DNA of 5,393 nt from Gammaproteobacteria bacterium (GTDB lineage Bacteria > Pseudomonadota > Gammaproteobacteria > Pseudomonadales > Azotimanducaceae). The translations under genes were made by a program, and so were the position numbers. Below, piece by piece: positions 1 through 5,393 of this stretch (positions are counted from its first letter, which is position 1; every line of letters starts with the position of its first letter). The stretch covers positions 1-5,393 of the forward strand of contig VXPR01000452.1 in the NCBI GenBank assembly GCA_009839405.1. Direction: 5' to 3'. The notes beneath the pieces were generated by a model. The model saw nothing but the letters and a program-made list of their open reading frames with translations. It was not told where the DNA came from and made no database searches.

Positions 1-109
1 GCCCTCTTACCTGCGGGTGTGCCTTGCGCTGGGCTAACTGCGGGCGAGCGCCCCCGACTTGGCCCTCAGCTTCGGCATGGACCCTGCCGCGCTTCGGGGC
101 CGCAGCCTC
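1..109. other. Left flank, no gene recognised
   Basis: This is the stretch downstream of the peptidase stop codon. Only very short or antisense frames run through it, and none resembles a known protein. A small GC hairpin (GGGC at 42-45, loop GAGC, GCCC at 50-53) is present but has no T-run on either strand, so it is not called as a terminator. Confidence 0.5.
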
Positions 110-2074
110 CTAGCCGCCCGCGCCGCTTGCCGCCACCTCCCGTCCACGGCCGATGTGGTCGTCGAAGAAGGCAAGCATCCGTTCGTACATCTCCTTGCGG
201 TTGTCGGGATTGCCGAAGCCGTGGCCTTCCTTGCGTTCGATGTGCCAGACGTCCACCGGGTTGCCGGCCGCCTTCAGTGCCCGGCGCAGGCTCGTGGCGT
301 GGGCGATTGGGACGCGCTGGTCCAGGGCGCCGTGTACCAGCATCACCGCCGCGCGGATGCGCTCGGCGTTGTGAACCGGGGAGCGGGCGCGCAGTTCCTC
401 GCGGTCCTCGCCGATGGCCTCCTTCAGGTAGTTGACGCCGGCGCGGCGATCCGGGATGTCGCCCTTGCGGTACATCATCTCGAGGTCATAGACGCCAACG
501 TAGCCGACGGCGCAGCGGTACAGGTCCGGCTCGCGAAAGGCGCCGGTAAGGGCCGCATAGCCGCCGTAGCTGCCGCCGTAGATGCACAGGCGCTCAGGGT
601 CCGCAAAGCCGGCCGCCACGGCCCAGCGGGTGGCATCGGTGACGTCGTCCTGCATCTCGCGGCCCCAGCGGCCGAAGCCGGCGTAGAGAAAGTCCTTGCC
701 ATAGCCTCCCGAGCCGCGGAAGTTCACTTGCAGGACGGCGAAGCCTCGGGACGCGAAGAGCTGCGCCTCCGAGTCGAAGCCCCAATGGTCGCGAATGCCG
801 TGCGGGCCGCCGTGCACGAGAACGATGAGGGGCAGGCGGTCGCCTTCGCTCCAGCCCTTGGGCGTCGTCAAGTAGCCATGCACGACGGTGCCGTCGCGGG
901 CCTTGAGTTGCACCGACTCCATCGGGCTTAAGTCCTCCCGCTTGAGCCAGGGCCGCGACTGGAAGAGTTCCTCGATTTCGTCGGTGCGGAAGTCCACCAG
1001 ATAGAAGGTGCTGGGGAATCGGTCGCCGTACACGACCGCCACGCCCTTGGCGCCGTCGGTGGTGATGCTGGTGAAGGCGACGTCTTCGGTGGGGAAGGCG
1101 GCGCGGATGCGACGGTGGGTCTTGGCGAAGGAGGCGTCCGGCTGCACGTAGTGGTAGTCGGGGTAGTGCTCGGTAACGCGCGCGGCGATGAGCTGCCCGT
1201 CGGGGTCGAACAGTCCCTCGCCGACGTCGACGGCGTCGTTGTGGAACAGCACCTGCTTGACGTCCCGCGTCGGCTGCCAGTGGACGAGCTCGGTGGTGGA
1301 TGTTTCGGTGTTGTCGACGGCATACCAGCCGTCGCCGGCGTCGGCGAGGGGCATCGTCACGCCTTCGTTGACGCGGCCACGGGAAACCAGAGTCGGCTCG
1401 CCCATATCCGGCAGGTAGTACACCTCGGTGACGTTCTCCACATTGGAGCCGTACTCGAAGCGCACCACGCCGTCGCGGTCCGTGAGGAAGCGGGAAGTGG
1501 AATAGCGGCCGACGACCACCGGCTCGGTTTGCCCGGTGTGGATGTTGATGCGCCGGGCGCGGCCCACCTTGTTGACGCCGAACGGGATGGTGCCGATGAG
1601 CACGTGCTCCGGCTCGTCCGGCAGAAGGTGCAGGATTTCCGCCGCCTCCAGCCGCGCCTCGTTGCGCCCGGCACGCGCCGACAGCTTGCCGAACCCGGCG
1701 TTGATTCCGAACAGCACGCTGGCGTCGGTGCCGTCGGCGTTGAGGGCATAGAGTTCCCCGGTGGGGAAGCTGAAATCCGTGCGCCCGACGATCCGCCGCG
1801 CCGGCTGCACGAGAATGCGCTCGGCGGTGGCCCAGTGGAAGTTCTGCACATTCCAGCCCTTGCCGAAGTGGGTGCGATACACCACCTCTCGGTCCGCGAG
1901 CGCAATCACCACGAGATACTCGTAATCGTCTTGCCGCGTGGTGACGGCGAGGTACTTGGCCGTGGGCGAAATGCGCGCCTGCTCGTACCTCGCGTGTCCG
2001 GTGAAGTGCTCGATTGGTGGCGTTGCGCCGACGGTGCCGGCAACCACCACCAGGCTCAGGGCGAGCAATCGCAT
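110..2074 (-). CDS. Secreted S9-family (prolyl oligopeptidase-like) serine peptidase
   Basis: The gene encodes 654 residues, normal for exported S9 peptidases. These cleave peptides and usually act in the periplasm or outside the cell. Residues 1-17 (MRLLALSLVVVAGTVGA) form a signal peptide with likely cleavage before TPP. Residues of about 20-380 match the variable beta-propeller part, with stretches such as PTGELYALNADGTD. The C-terminal alpha/beta-hydrolase domain (about 390-640) has the oxyanion-type HGGPHG (421-426), the nucleophile Ser502 in GGSYGG, Asp585 in HGALDQRVP and His618 in EGHGF, so the catalytic triad is complete. The frame is open 23 codons further upstream, but the ATG at 2074 has a GGAGAG Shine-Dalgarno six bases before it and begins the signal peptide, so it is preferred. 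The subfamily (acylaminoacyl- versus dipeptidyl-peptidase) and the natural substrate cannot be read from sequence. It is transcribed divergently from amt. The last dozen residues are a Gly/Ala-rich tail without domain character. Confidence 0.93.
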   Translation of the reverse strand: MRLLALSLVVVAGTVGATPPIEHFTGHARYEQARISPTAKYLAVTTRQDDYEYLVVIALADREVVYRTHFGKGWNVQNFHWATAERILVQPARRIVGRTDFSFPTGELYALNADGTDASVLFGINAGFGKLSARAGRNEARLEAAEILHLLPDEPEHVLIGTIPFGVNKVGRARRINIHTGQTEPVVVGRYSTSRFLTDRDGVVRFEYGSNVENVTEVYYLPDMGEPTLVSRGRVNEGVTMPLADAGDGWYAVDNTETSTTELVHWQPTRDVKQVLFHNDAVDVGEGLFDPDGQLIAARVTEHYPDYHYVQPDASFAKTHRRIRAAFPTEDVAFTSITTDGAKGVAVVYGDRFPSTFYLVDFRTDEIEELFQSRPWLKREDLSPMESVQLKARDGTVVHGYLTTPKGWSEGDRLPLIVLVHGGPHGIRDHWGFDSEAQLFASRGFAVLQVNFRGSGGYGKDFLYAGFGRWGREMQDDVTDATRWAVAAGFADPERLCIYGGSYGGYAALTGAFREPDLYRCAVGYVGVYDLEMMYRKGDIPDRRAGVNYLKEAIGEDREELRARSPVHNAERIRAAVMLVHGALDQRVPIAHATSLRRALKAAGNPVDVWHIERKEGHGFGNPDNRKEMYERMLAFFDDHIGRGREVAASGAGG

Positions 2075-2080
2075 GATCGT

Positions 2081-2086
2081 CTCTCC
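2081..2086 (-). promoter_or_regulatory. Ribosome binding site of the S9 peptidase
   Basis: On the minus strand GGAGAG lies six bases upstream of the ATG at 2074. It decides the start, because the longer in-frame ATG at 2143 would add 23 residues ahead of the signal peptide and bury it. Confidence 0.7.
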
Positions 2087-2105
2087 GAAGTGCCTCAAGG
2101 CGTCC

Positions 2106-2134
2106 ATCCTAGGGGCAACGACTTCCTTAGGGAA
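2106..2134 (-). promoter_or_regulatory. Weak candidate sigma-70 promoter for the S9 peptidase
   Basis: On the minus strand TTCCCT (2134-2129, 3 of 6 to TTGACA) is followed after exactly 17 bases by TAGGAT (2111-2106, 4 of 6 to TATAAT). This would give a leader of about 25 bases that includes the ribosome binding site. Position and spacing fit, but the matches are weak and could be chance. Confidence 0.25.
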
Positions 2135-2151
2135 CCACTGCACGAAACGAG

Positions 2152-2166
2152 GTGCCGGGTCGGCAC
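2152..2166. repeat. Tight inverted repeat (hairpin) upstream of the peptidase
   Basis: GTGCCG (2152-2157) and CGGCAC (2161-2166) are perfect inverted arms around the loop GGT. As RNA from the plus strand the stem could extend by a G-U and an A-U pair. It lies about 80 bases upstream of the peptidase start and just outside the repeat block. No T-run follows on either strand, so an intrinsic terminator is unlikely. An operator or a repeat boundary is possible. Confidence 0.4.
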
Positions 2167-2200
2167 TTGGGCGTCGGTGTTCGTTCGCCTGTCAGCGGTG

Positions 2201-2238
2201 CCCGGCGTCCAGCGTTCGCCCGGCGTCCAGCGTTCGCC
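2201..2238 (+). repeat. Perfect 18-base tandem duplication
   Basis: The unit CCCGGCGTCCAGCGTTCG occurs at 2201-2218 and again directly at 2219-2236, with two further bases (CC) of a third unit before it turns into the GCCTGTCC core. Exact identity suggests recent slippage. Confidence 0.85.
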
Positions 2239-2255
2239 TGTCCAGTGCCGGCGTG

Positions 2256-2310
2256 CCTGTCCCGAGGGCGTTTGCCTGTCCTGTCCTGTCCCGAGGGCGT
2301 TTGCCTGTCC
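2256..2310 (+). repeat. Direct repeat of 26 bases at a 29-base offset
   Basis: Positions 2256-2281 and 2285-2310 are identical over 26 bases. They start CCTGTCCCGAGGGC and end in the GTTTGCCTGTCC core. Only three bases (TGT) separate them, which extends the local CTGTCC iteration. Confidence 0.85.
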
Positions 2311-2324
2311 AGCAATGCCGGACG
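2299..2324 (+). repeat. 26-base direct repeat, copy 1
   Basis: This segment starts with the core GTTTGCCTGTCC and continues AGCAATGCCGGACG. It is identical to 2435-2460. Sequence diverges immediately on both sides. Confidence 0.85.
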
Positions 2325-2352
2325 TGTCCAACTGCCGGCGTTTGCCTGTCCT

Positions 2353-2383
2353 GGTGCAACTGCCGGTCCGGGTGCAACTGCCG
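2353..2383 (+). repeat. 13-base direct repeat at an 18-base offset
   Basis: GGTGCAACTGCCG occurs at 2353-2365 and 2371-2383. The 18-base offset matches that of the tandem duplication at 2201-2238. Confidence 0.75.
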
Positions 2384-2437
2384 TGGGGCGAGGGCGTTTG
2401 CCTGTCCAGCAGTGGGGCGAGGGTGTTCGAGGGTGTT
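2383..2437 (+). repeat. GTGGGGCGAGGG direct repeat plus a 10-base tandem
   Basis: GTGGGGCGAGGG occurs at 2383-2394 and 2412-2423, again at a 29-base offset. Within the second copy CGAGGGTGTT is tandemly doubled (2418-2427 and 2428-2437), leading straight into the last repeat core. Confidence 0.75.
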
Positions 2438-2460
2438 TGCCTGTCCAGCAATGCCGGACG
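2435..2460 (+). repeat. 26-base direct repeat, copy 2
   Basis: Identical to 2299-2324. It is the last recognisable core copy and marks the right end of the array, about 140 bases before the amt start. Confidence 0.85.
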
Positions 2461-2509
2461 GTCTTCCTCCTGCCGGGCCGCGCCAAAACACCGTGCAGCG
2501 GCTCCCTCC

Positions 2510-2529
2510 CACCGTCACCGGTGGCGGTG
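2510..2529. promoter_or_regulatory. 20-base dyad upstream of amt, candidate operator
   Basis: The arms CACCG (2510-2514) and CGGTG (2525-2529) flank a perfect inner palindrome CACCGGTG (2516-2523). Only the T2515/G2524 pair breaks the symmetry, and it would be a G-U pair in RNA. The centre lies about 80 bases upstream of the amt ATG. It could be a protein-binding site, but no regulator family is recognised. Confidence 0.35.
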
Positions 2530-2546
2530 CCGCACGCAATGCGGTA
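2528..2546. repeat. Second inverted repeat next to the amt dyad
   Basis: TGCCGCA (2528-2534) pairs with TGCGGTA (2540-2546) across the loop CGCAA, with one G-U pair. It overlaps the end of the preceding dyad by two bases, so the two structures could be alternatives in a transcript. It ends 53 bases before the amt start. Confidence 0.35.
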
Positions 2547-2599
2547 GTGTCCGGCGCTTCGCTAGGGCATGCAGGCGACGGCGCTCGCACGGGGGGACC

Positions 2600-3919
2600 A
2601 TGGAAGGGAATCGAGGCGGCTCTTTGGGCGGGGAACGGTCCCGAACGGGACTGGCGCTGGCAATGGGGGTGTTTGCGCTGCTGCTGGGCGCCCCCGCCGT
2701 GGCGGAGGGGCTGGATACGGGCGACACGGCCTGGATCTTAAGTTCCACCGCCCTCGTGCTGTTCATGACGATTCCGGGCCTGTCGCTCTTCTATGCCGGC
2801 CTCGTTCGCTCCCGCAATGTGCTGAGCGTATTGATGCAGTGCTTCAGCATCACTTGCCTGGTCACCATTCTCTGGCTGATCGTCGGCTACAGCCTGGCCT
2901 TCGCCGACGGCAATTGGTTCATCGGGGGGCTGTCGAAGGCGTTCTTCGGCGGCGTGGGCGAAGATGCCATGAGTGGCACGATCCCCGAATCGGCCTTCGC
3001 CACCTTCCAGCTCACCTTCGCCATCATCACCCCGGCGCTGGTGGTGGGCGGCTTCGCCGAACGGATGCGCTTCTCGTCGGTGCTGATCTTCACGACGCTC
3101 TGGCTGCTGCTCGTGTATGCGCCGGTTTGCCACTGGGTTTGGGGCGGCGGCTGGCTGGGCGAGATGGGCCTCTTGGACTTCGCCGGCGGCACGGTGGTGC
3201 ACATCACCGCAGGAACTGCGGCGGTGGTGGCGGCGTTGGTGCTCGGCACGCGGCGCGGCTTTCCCGACCAGATGATGCCGCCCCACAACATGACGCTCAC
3301 CGTGGCCGGTGCCGGCATGCTTTGGGTCGGCTGGTTCGGCTTCAACGGCGGCAGCGCCCTCGCCGCCAACGGCGACGCCGCCATGGCCATCACGGTGACG
3401 CACATTTCGGCGGCGGCCGGCGCCTTCACCTGGATGGTTGCGGAGTGGATTCGCTACGGCAAGCCGAGTGCCCTCGGCGCCGTCACCGGCATGGTGGCGG
3501 GGCTTGGCACCATCACGCCAGCATCTGGCTTTGTCGGCCCGGCCGGCGCGCTCGTCATCGGCATCGCCGCTGGCGTGGTTTGCTTCCTCGCGACCAATTT
3601 CATGAAGCGCACGTTGCGCATCGACGACTCGCTGGACGTGTTTCCGGTGCATGGCGTCGGCGGGCTGCTCGGAACGATCCTGACGGGCGTCTTCGCCTCG
3701 CAGGCACTAGGCATCTTCAGCGGTCAGCAGGACATCAGCATCGGCAGCCAGCTCGGCGTGCAGGCCATCGGCGGCTTCGCGGTTCTAGGCTACACGGCGC
3801 TCGTCACGTTCATCATCCTCAAGGTGGTTGATGTCGTCGTCGGCAACCGGGTCACGGAGGAACAGGAGACGGAAGGTCTCGACCTCGTGATGCACAACGA
3901 GCGGGGCTACGACCTGTAA
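2600..3919 (+). CDS. amtB: Ammonium channel, Amt family
   Basis: This 439-residue inner-membrane channel conducts ammonium and ammonia into the cell. A signal peptide (Arg-containing start, LALAMGVFALLLGAPAVA core, cleavage near residue 35) precedes about eleven membrane segments between residues 46 and 412. The E. coli AmtB pore residues, from memory of that protein, are all present at a constant offset of 33: gate Phe136 and Phe140 (FQLTF), Trp181, Asp193, twin His201 and His351, Trp245, Phe248 and Ser252 (GWFGFNGGS). The C-terminal tail (EEQETEGLD, then HNERGY) matches the cytoplasmic tail that GlnK contacts, so PII control is expected. The ATG at 2600 is chosen because it gives a complete signal peptide. 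Its Shine-Dalgarno is poor (a G run 3 bases upstream), and the next in-frame ATG (2663) would remove the charged start. The frame stays open 495 codons further upstream through non-coding and antisense DNA, so automatic calls may overextend it. No glnK is adjacent. Confidence 0.96.
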   Translation: MEGNRGGSLGGERSRTGLALAMGVFALLLGAPAVAEGLDTGDTAWILSSTALVLFMTIPGLSLFYAGLVRSRNVLSVLMQCFSITCLVTILWLIVGYSLAFADGNWFIGGLSKAFFGGVGEDAMSGTIPESAFATFQLTFAIITPALVVGGFAERMRFSSVLIFTTLWLLLVYAPVCHWVWGGGWLGEMGLLDFAGGTVVHITAGTAAVVAALVLGTRRGFPDQMMPPHNMTLTVAGAGMLWVGWFGFNGGSALAANGDAAMAITVTHISAAAGAFTWMVAEWIRYGKPSALGAVTGMVAGLGTITPASGFVGPAGALVIGIAAGVVCFLATNFMKRTLRIDDSLDVFPVHGVGGLLGTILTGVFASQALGIFSGQQDISIGSQLGVQAIGGFAVLGYTALVTFIILKVVDVVVGNRVTEEQETEGLDLVMHNERGYDL

Positions 3920-3944
3920 GGACGGGGTGGGCGCAGGGGCGAGA

Positions 3945-3949
3945 CGGAG
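3945..3949 (+). promoter_or_regulatory. Ribosome binding site of the sulfotransferase-like gene
   Basis: CGGAG lies eight bases before the GTG at 3958. It supports that GTG over later internal starts, which would lose the nucleotide-binding loop. Confidence 0.5.
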
Positions 3950-3957
3950 CTGCCGCC

Positions 3958-4602
3958 GTGACTGACGGGCTTGCCGTCATCGGCGCCGGCTTCGGACGCA
4001 CCGGCACGCTGTCGCTCAAGCAGGCGCTCGAACGGCTTGGCTTCGACGGGTGCTACCACATGGCGGAAGTGGCGACGCATCCGGAGCACGCCGAGCTTTG
4101 GCTGCGCGCCTGGCGCGGCGAGGATGTGTGGGACACGCTCTTCGCCGGCTACCGCGCCGCCGTCGACTGGCCCGCAGCCGCATTTTGGCCCCGCTTGATG
4201 GAACGCTATCCCGCCGCCAAGGTGGTGCTGTCGCTCCGAGACTCGGAAAGCTGGTTCAAGAGCGCGAGCAGCACCATCTTCCAGAGCATGGAGCATGCCC
4301 GTCAGTCGCCGGATCAGAGGCTGCGCACGCGGCTGAAGATGGCAAACGCGATCATCCGCGAGGGCACCTTTGACGGCCGCCTGATGGAACAAGACCACGC
4401 GATCACCGTGTACGAAGCCAACGTCGCGCGAGTGCGAGCGGAAGTGCCGGCCGATCGCTTGATCGAGTTTCGGGCCAGCGACGGCTGGGCGGGCCTTTGC
4501 GAGCCGCTGGACCTGCCGGAACCTGACGAGCCCTACCCTTGGGTAAACACCAGCGAAGAGTTCCTGGACCGCTGGCGCAACCGCCCAGACCCGAGCAAGT
4601 AA
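3958..4602 (+). CDS. Sulfotransferase-like P-loop protein (Sulfotransferase_4 type)
   Basis: The product has 214 residues, about the usual length for this compact family. Residues 8-19 (IGAGFGRTGTLS) form the 5'-phosphosulfate-binding loop that follows the first strand. KVVLSLRDSESWFKS (88-102) corresponds to the strand and helix that bind the 3'-phosphate of PAPS, with Arg94 and Ser96 or Ser98 as likely ligands. Other family signatures are GCYHMAEV (31-38), AAVDWPAAAFWP (68-79) and the C-terminal WAGLCEPLDLPEPDEPYP. It presumably transfers sulfate from PAPS to a small molecule or glycan, but the acceptor is unknown, and many members are uncharacterised. There is no signal peptide or membrane segment, so it is probably cytoplasmic. 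The start is a GTG, chosen because the P-loop begins only a few residues later. It lies 38 bases after amt on the same strand with no terminator between, so co-transcription is plausible. Confidence 0.85.
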   Translation: MTDGLAVIGAGFGRTGTLSLKQALERLGFDGCYHMAEVATHPEHAELWLRAWRGEDVWDTLFAGYRAAVDWPAAAFWPRLMERYPAAKVVLSLRDSESWFKSASSTIFQSMEHARQSPDQRLRTRLKMANAIIREGTFDGRLMEQDHAITVYEANVARVRAEVPADRLIEFRASDGWAGLCEPLDLPEPDEPYPWVNTSEEFLDRWRNRPDPSK

Positions 4603-4656
4603 CCAGCGGTCTCCCTTCAAGAGTCACCACCGGCAAAGGAAGGCCACGCTCCTCCG
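4603..4656. other. Convergent gap with no clear terminator
   Basis: These 54 bases separate the converging stop codons of the sulfotransferase-like gene and ychF. Only weak pairing is visible (CCTTC with GAAGG across a loop of about 20 bases), and there is no T-run on either strand. Transcription probably ends by another route or runs into the opposing gene. Confidence 0.4.
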
Positions 4657-5393
4657 CTATACGTTGAAGCGGAAGTGCGCCACGTCTCCGTCCTGCATCT
4701 CATAGTCCTTGCCTTCGAGGCGCCAGCGCCCGGCATCGCGGGCACCGCCTTCGCCGTCGAAGGCGATGTAGTCGTCGAAGGCGACGATCTCTGCGCGGAT
4801 GAAGCCGCGTTCGAAGTCGGTGTGGATGACGCCGGCCGCGCCGGGGGCGGTGGTGCCCCTGGCGATGGTCCAGGCGCGGGCCTCCTTGGGGCCGGCGGTG
4901 AAGAAGCTCATGAGGCCAAGCAGGTCGTAGCCGGTGCGAATGACGCGGTTGAGGCCCGGTTCGTTGAGGCCCAGGTCATCGAGGAACTCCTGGATGTCGC
5001 CGGCATCGAGCTCGGCAATCTCCGCCTCGATCTTGTTGCAGACCGGGGCCACCGCGGCACCTTCCCGGGCGGCGATGGCGCGCACTTCGTCGAGCATGGG
5101 ATTGCCCTCGAAGCCATCCTCGGCCACGTTGGCGATGTACATCACCGGCTTGGCCGTTAGGAAGTGGCATTCAGAGACGGCGGCCTGCTCGTGTGGCGCG
5201 AGGTCGAGGGCGCGCACGGGCCGGCCGGCGTCCAGCCCAGCGCGAACCCGGTCGAGGATTGCCACCGTGGCACGTGCCTCCTTGTCGCCGACATTGGCGA
5301 TGCGACGGATTCGGTCGTGAACGCGGTCAGCGGTGGCGAGGTCGGCCAGCGCAAGCTCGGTGTCGATGATCTCGATGTCGTCCTGTGGCGAGA
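4657..5393 (-). CDS. ychF: YchF/OLA1-type ATPase, partial (N-terminus beyond window)
   Basis: The visible 244 residues are the C-terminal two thirds of YchF (363 residues in E. coli), an Obg-related P-loop protein that prefers ATP, binds ribosomes and modulates stress responses. The frame runs to the window edge, reading DDIEIIDTELALADL at its start, close to the E. coli sequence. The G1 to G3 nucleotide motifs lie outside the window. The unusual G4 motif is present as NVAE in MYIANVAEDGFEGNP (visible residues about 82-96), the NxxE form that replaces NKxD in this family. PGLNRVIRTGYDLL follows, then the TGS domain (about 160-243) with FFTAGPKEARAWTI and IHTDFERGFIRAE, ending in FNV as in the E. 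coli protein. The gene is convergent with the sulfotransferase-like gene. An internal GTG at 5265 is not the start, because clear homology continues upstream of it. In many gammaproteobacteria ychF follows pth, which would lie beyond the right edge. Confidence 0.96.
   Translation of the reverse strand, partial: SPQDDIEIIDTELALADLATADRVHDRIRRIANVGDKEARATVAILDRVRAGLDAGRPVRALDLAPHEQAAVSECHFLTAKPVMYIANVAEDGFEGNPMLDEVRAIAAREGAAVAPVCNKIEAEIAELDAGDIQEFLDDLGLNEPGLNRVIRTGYDLLGLMSFFTAGPKEARAWTIARGTTAPGAAGVIHTDFERGFIRAEIVAFDDYIAFDGEGGARDAGRWRLEGKDYEMQDGDVAHFRFNV

Larger units (their letters stand above)
2183..2460 (+). repeat. Irregular array of GYGTTYGCCTGTCC-type short repeats
   Basis: The core word GTTTGCCTGTCC, or a close variant, begins at 2183, 2214 (degenerate), 2232, 2253 (shortened), 2270, 2299, 2340, 2396 and 2435. 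The spacings are 31, 18, 21, 17, 29, 41, 56 and 39 bases. The five copies from 2270 onward are identical over 12 bases. Sequence between copies is itself partly duplicated (CCCGAGGGC, AGCAATGCCGG, GGTGCAACTGCCG), so longer units have been copied and shuffled. The irregular spacing, short unit and duplicated spacers rule out CRISPR. Nothing similar is seen in the genes of this window. The repeat family is not one I recognise. Confidence 0.85.
2075..2599. other. Divergent intergenic region between the peptidase and amt
   Basis: These 525 bases separate the two divergent starts and must hold the control signals of both genes. From the peptidase side it contains a ribosome binding site and weak promoter, a tight hairpin (2152-2166), a dense irregular repeat block (2183-2460), an unremarkable GC-rich stretch (about 2461-2509), and two adjacent dyads (2510-2546). 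Open frames cross it in all six frames, but their translations are repetitive words such as LDRQTPS and change with frame. I therefore read it as non-coding. No convincing sigma-54 site (GG-N10-GC) was found ahead of amt. Confidence 0.7.

Noticed and set aside
41..54. Intrinsic terminator after the peptidase
   Set aside because: The hairpin stem is only four or five base pairs, and no T-run follows it on the minus strand.
59..931. Long plus-strand open frame of 290 codons
   Set aside because: It is antisense to the peptidase catalytic domain, whose motifs are all intact on the minus strand. The translation is Ala/Val-rich with no recognisable domain, typical of the mirror frame of a GC-rich gene.
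2183..2460. CRISPR array
   Set aside because: The repeat core is only 12-14 bases, spacing varies from 17 to 56 bases, the intervening sequences are themselves duplicated, and no cas gene is present.
2657..2675. Sigma-54-like site TGGCAATGGGGGTGTTTGC near the amt start
   Set aside because: The GG to GC spacing is four bases too long for a -24/-12 promoter, and it lies inside the amt signal-peptide coding sequence.
2738..3652. Minus-strand open frame of 304 codons
   Set aside because: It is antisense to amt, which carries every pore residue. The translation is His/Arg/Glu-rich without domain character.
3907..4620. Minus-strand open frame of 237 codons
   Set aside because: It is antisense to the sulfotransferase-like gene, which has the PAPS-binding motifs and a ribosome binding site. 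No motif supports the opposite strand.
5157..5265. GTG at 5265 as the start of a separate 202-residue gene
   Set aside because: The same frame continues upstream to the window edge with clear YchF sequence (DTELALADL and GDKEARA), so the GTG is an internal valine codon.

Overview
The window is GC-rich (about two thirds G+C by eye). It holds four protein-coding genes typical of a proteobacterium, most likely a gammaproteobacterium. The lineage call is an inference. It rests on close E. coli-like wording of the ammonium channel and of YchF, and on a secreted S9 peptidase of a kind common in gammaproteobacteria. No mobile-element genes, phage genes, RNA genes or CRISPR array were seen.

Layout from left to right: a 109-base flank with no recognisable gene; a secreted prolyl-oligopeptidase-family serine peptidase on the minus strand (110-2074); a 525-base divergent intergenic region (2075-2599); an Amt-family ammonium channel on the plus strand (2600-3919); a PAPS-type sulfotransferase-like protein 38 bases downstream on the same strand (3958-4602); a 54-base convergent gap; and the C-terminal two thirds of the YchF (OLA1-type) ATPase/GTPase on the minus strand (4657-5393), cut by the window edge.

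The intergenic region is the unusual part. It carries about nine irregularly spaced copies of a short element related to GCGTTTGCCTGTCC, nested in longer exact direct repeats of 18 and 26 bases with 18- and 29-base offsets. From 2195 to 2514 no stop trinucleotide starts in any of the six reading frames. Two adjacent dyads lie between this block and the amt start, and a tight hairpin lies on the peptidase side.

Functionally, the peptidase (periplasmic or exported peptide breakdown) and the Amt channel (ammonium uptake) both serve nitrogen acquisition and are transcribed divergently, but a functional link is only inferred. The sulfotransferase-like gene may be co-transcribed with amt. No glnK is present beside amt in this window. 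YchF is a translation- and stress-associated housekeeping protein, probably independent of the others. No new multi-gene system is evident; the strongest candidate for something undescribed is the all-frame-open repeat family.
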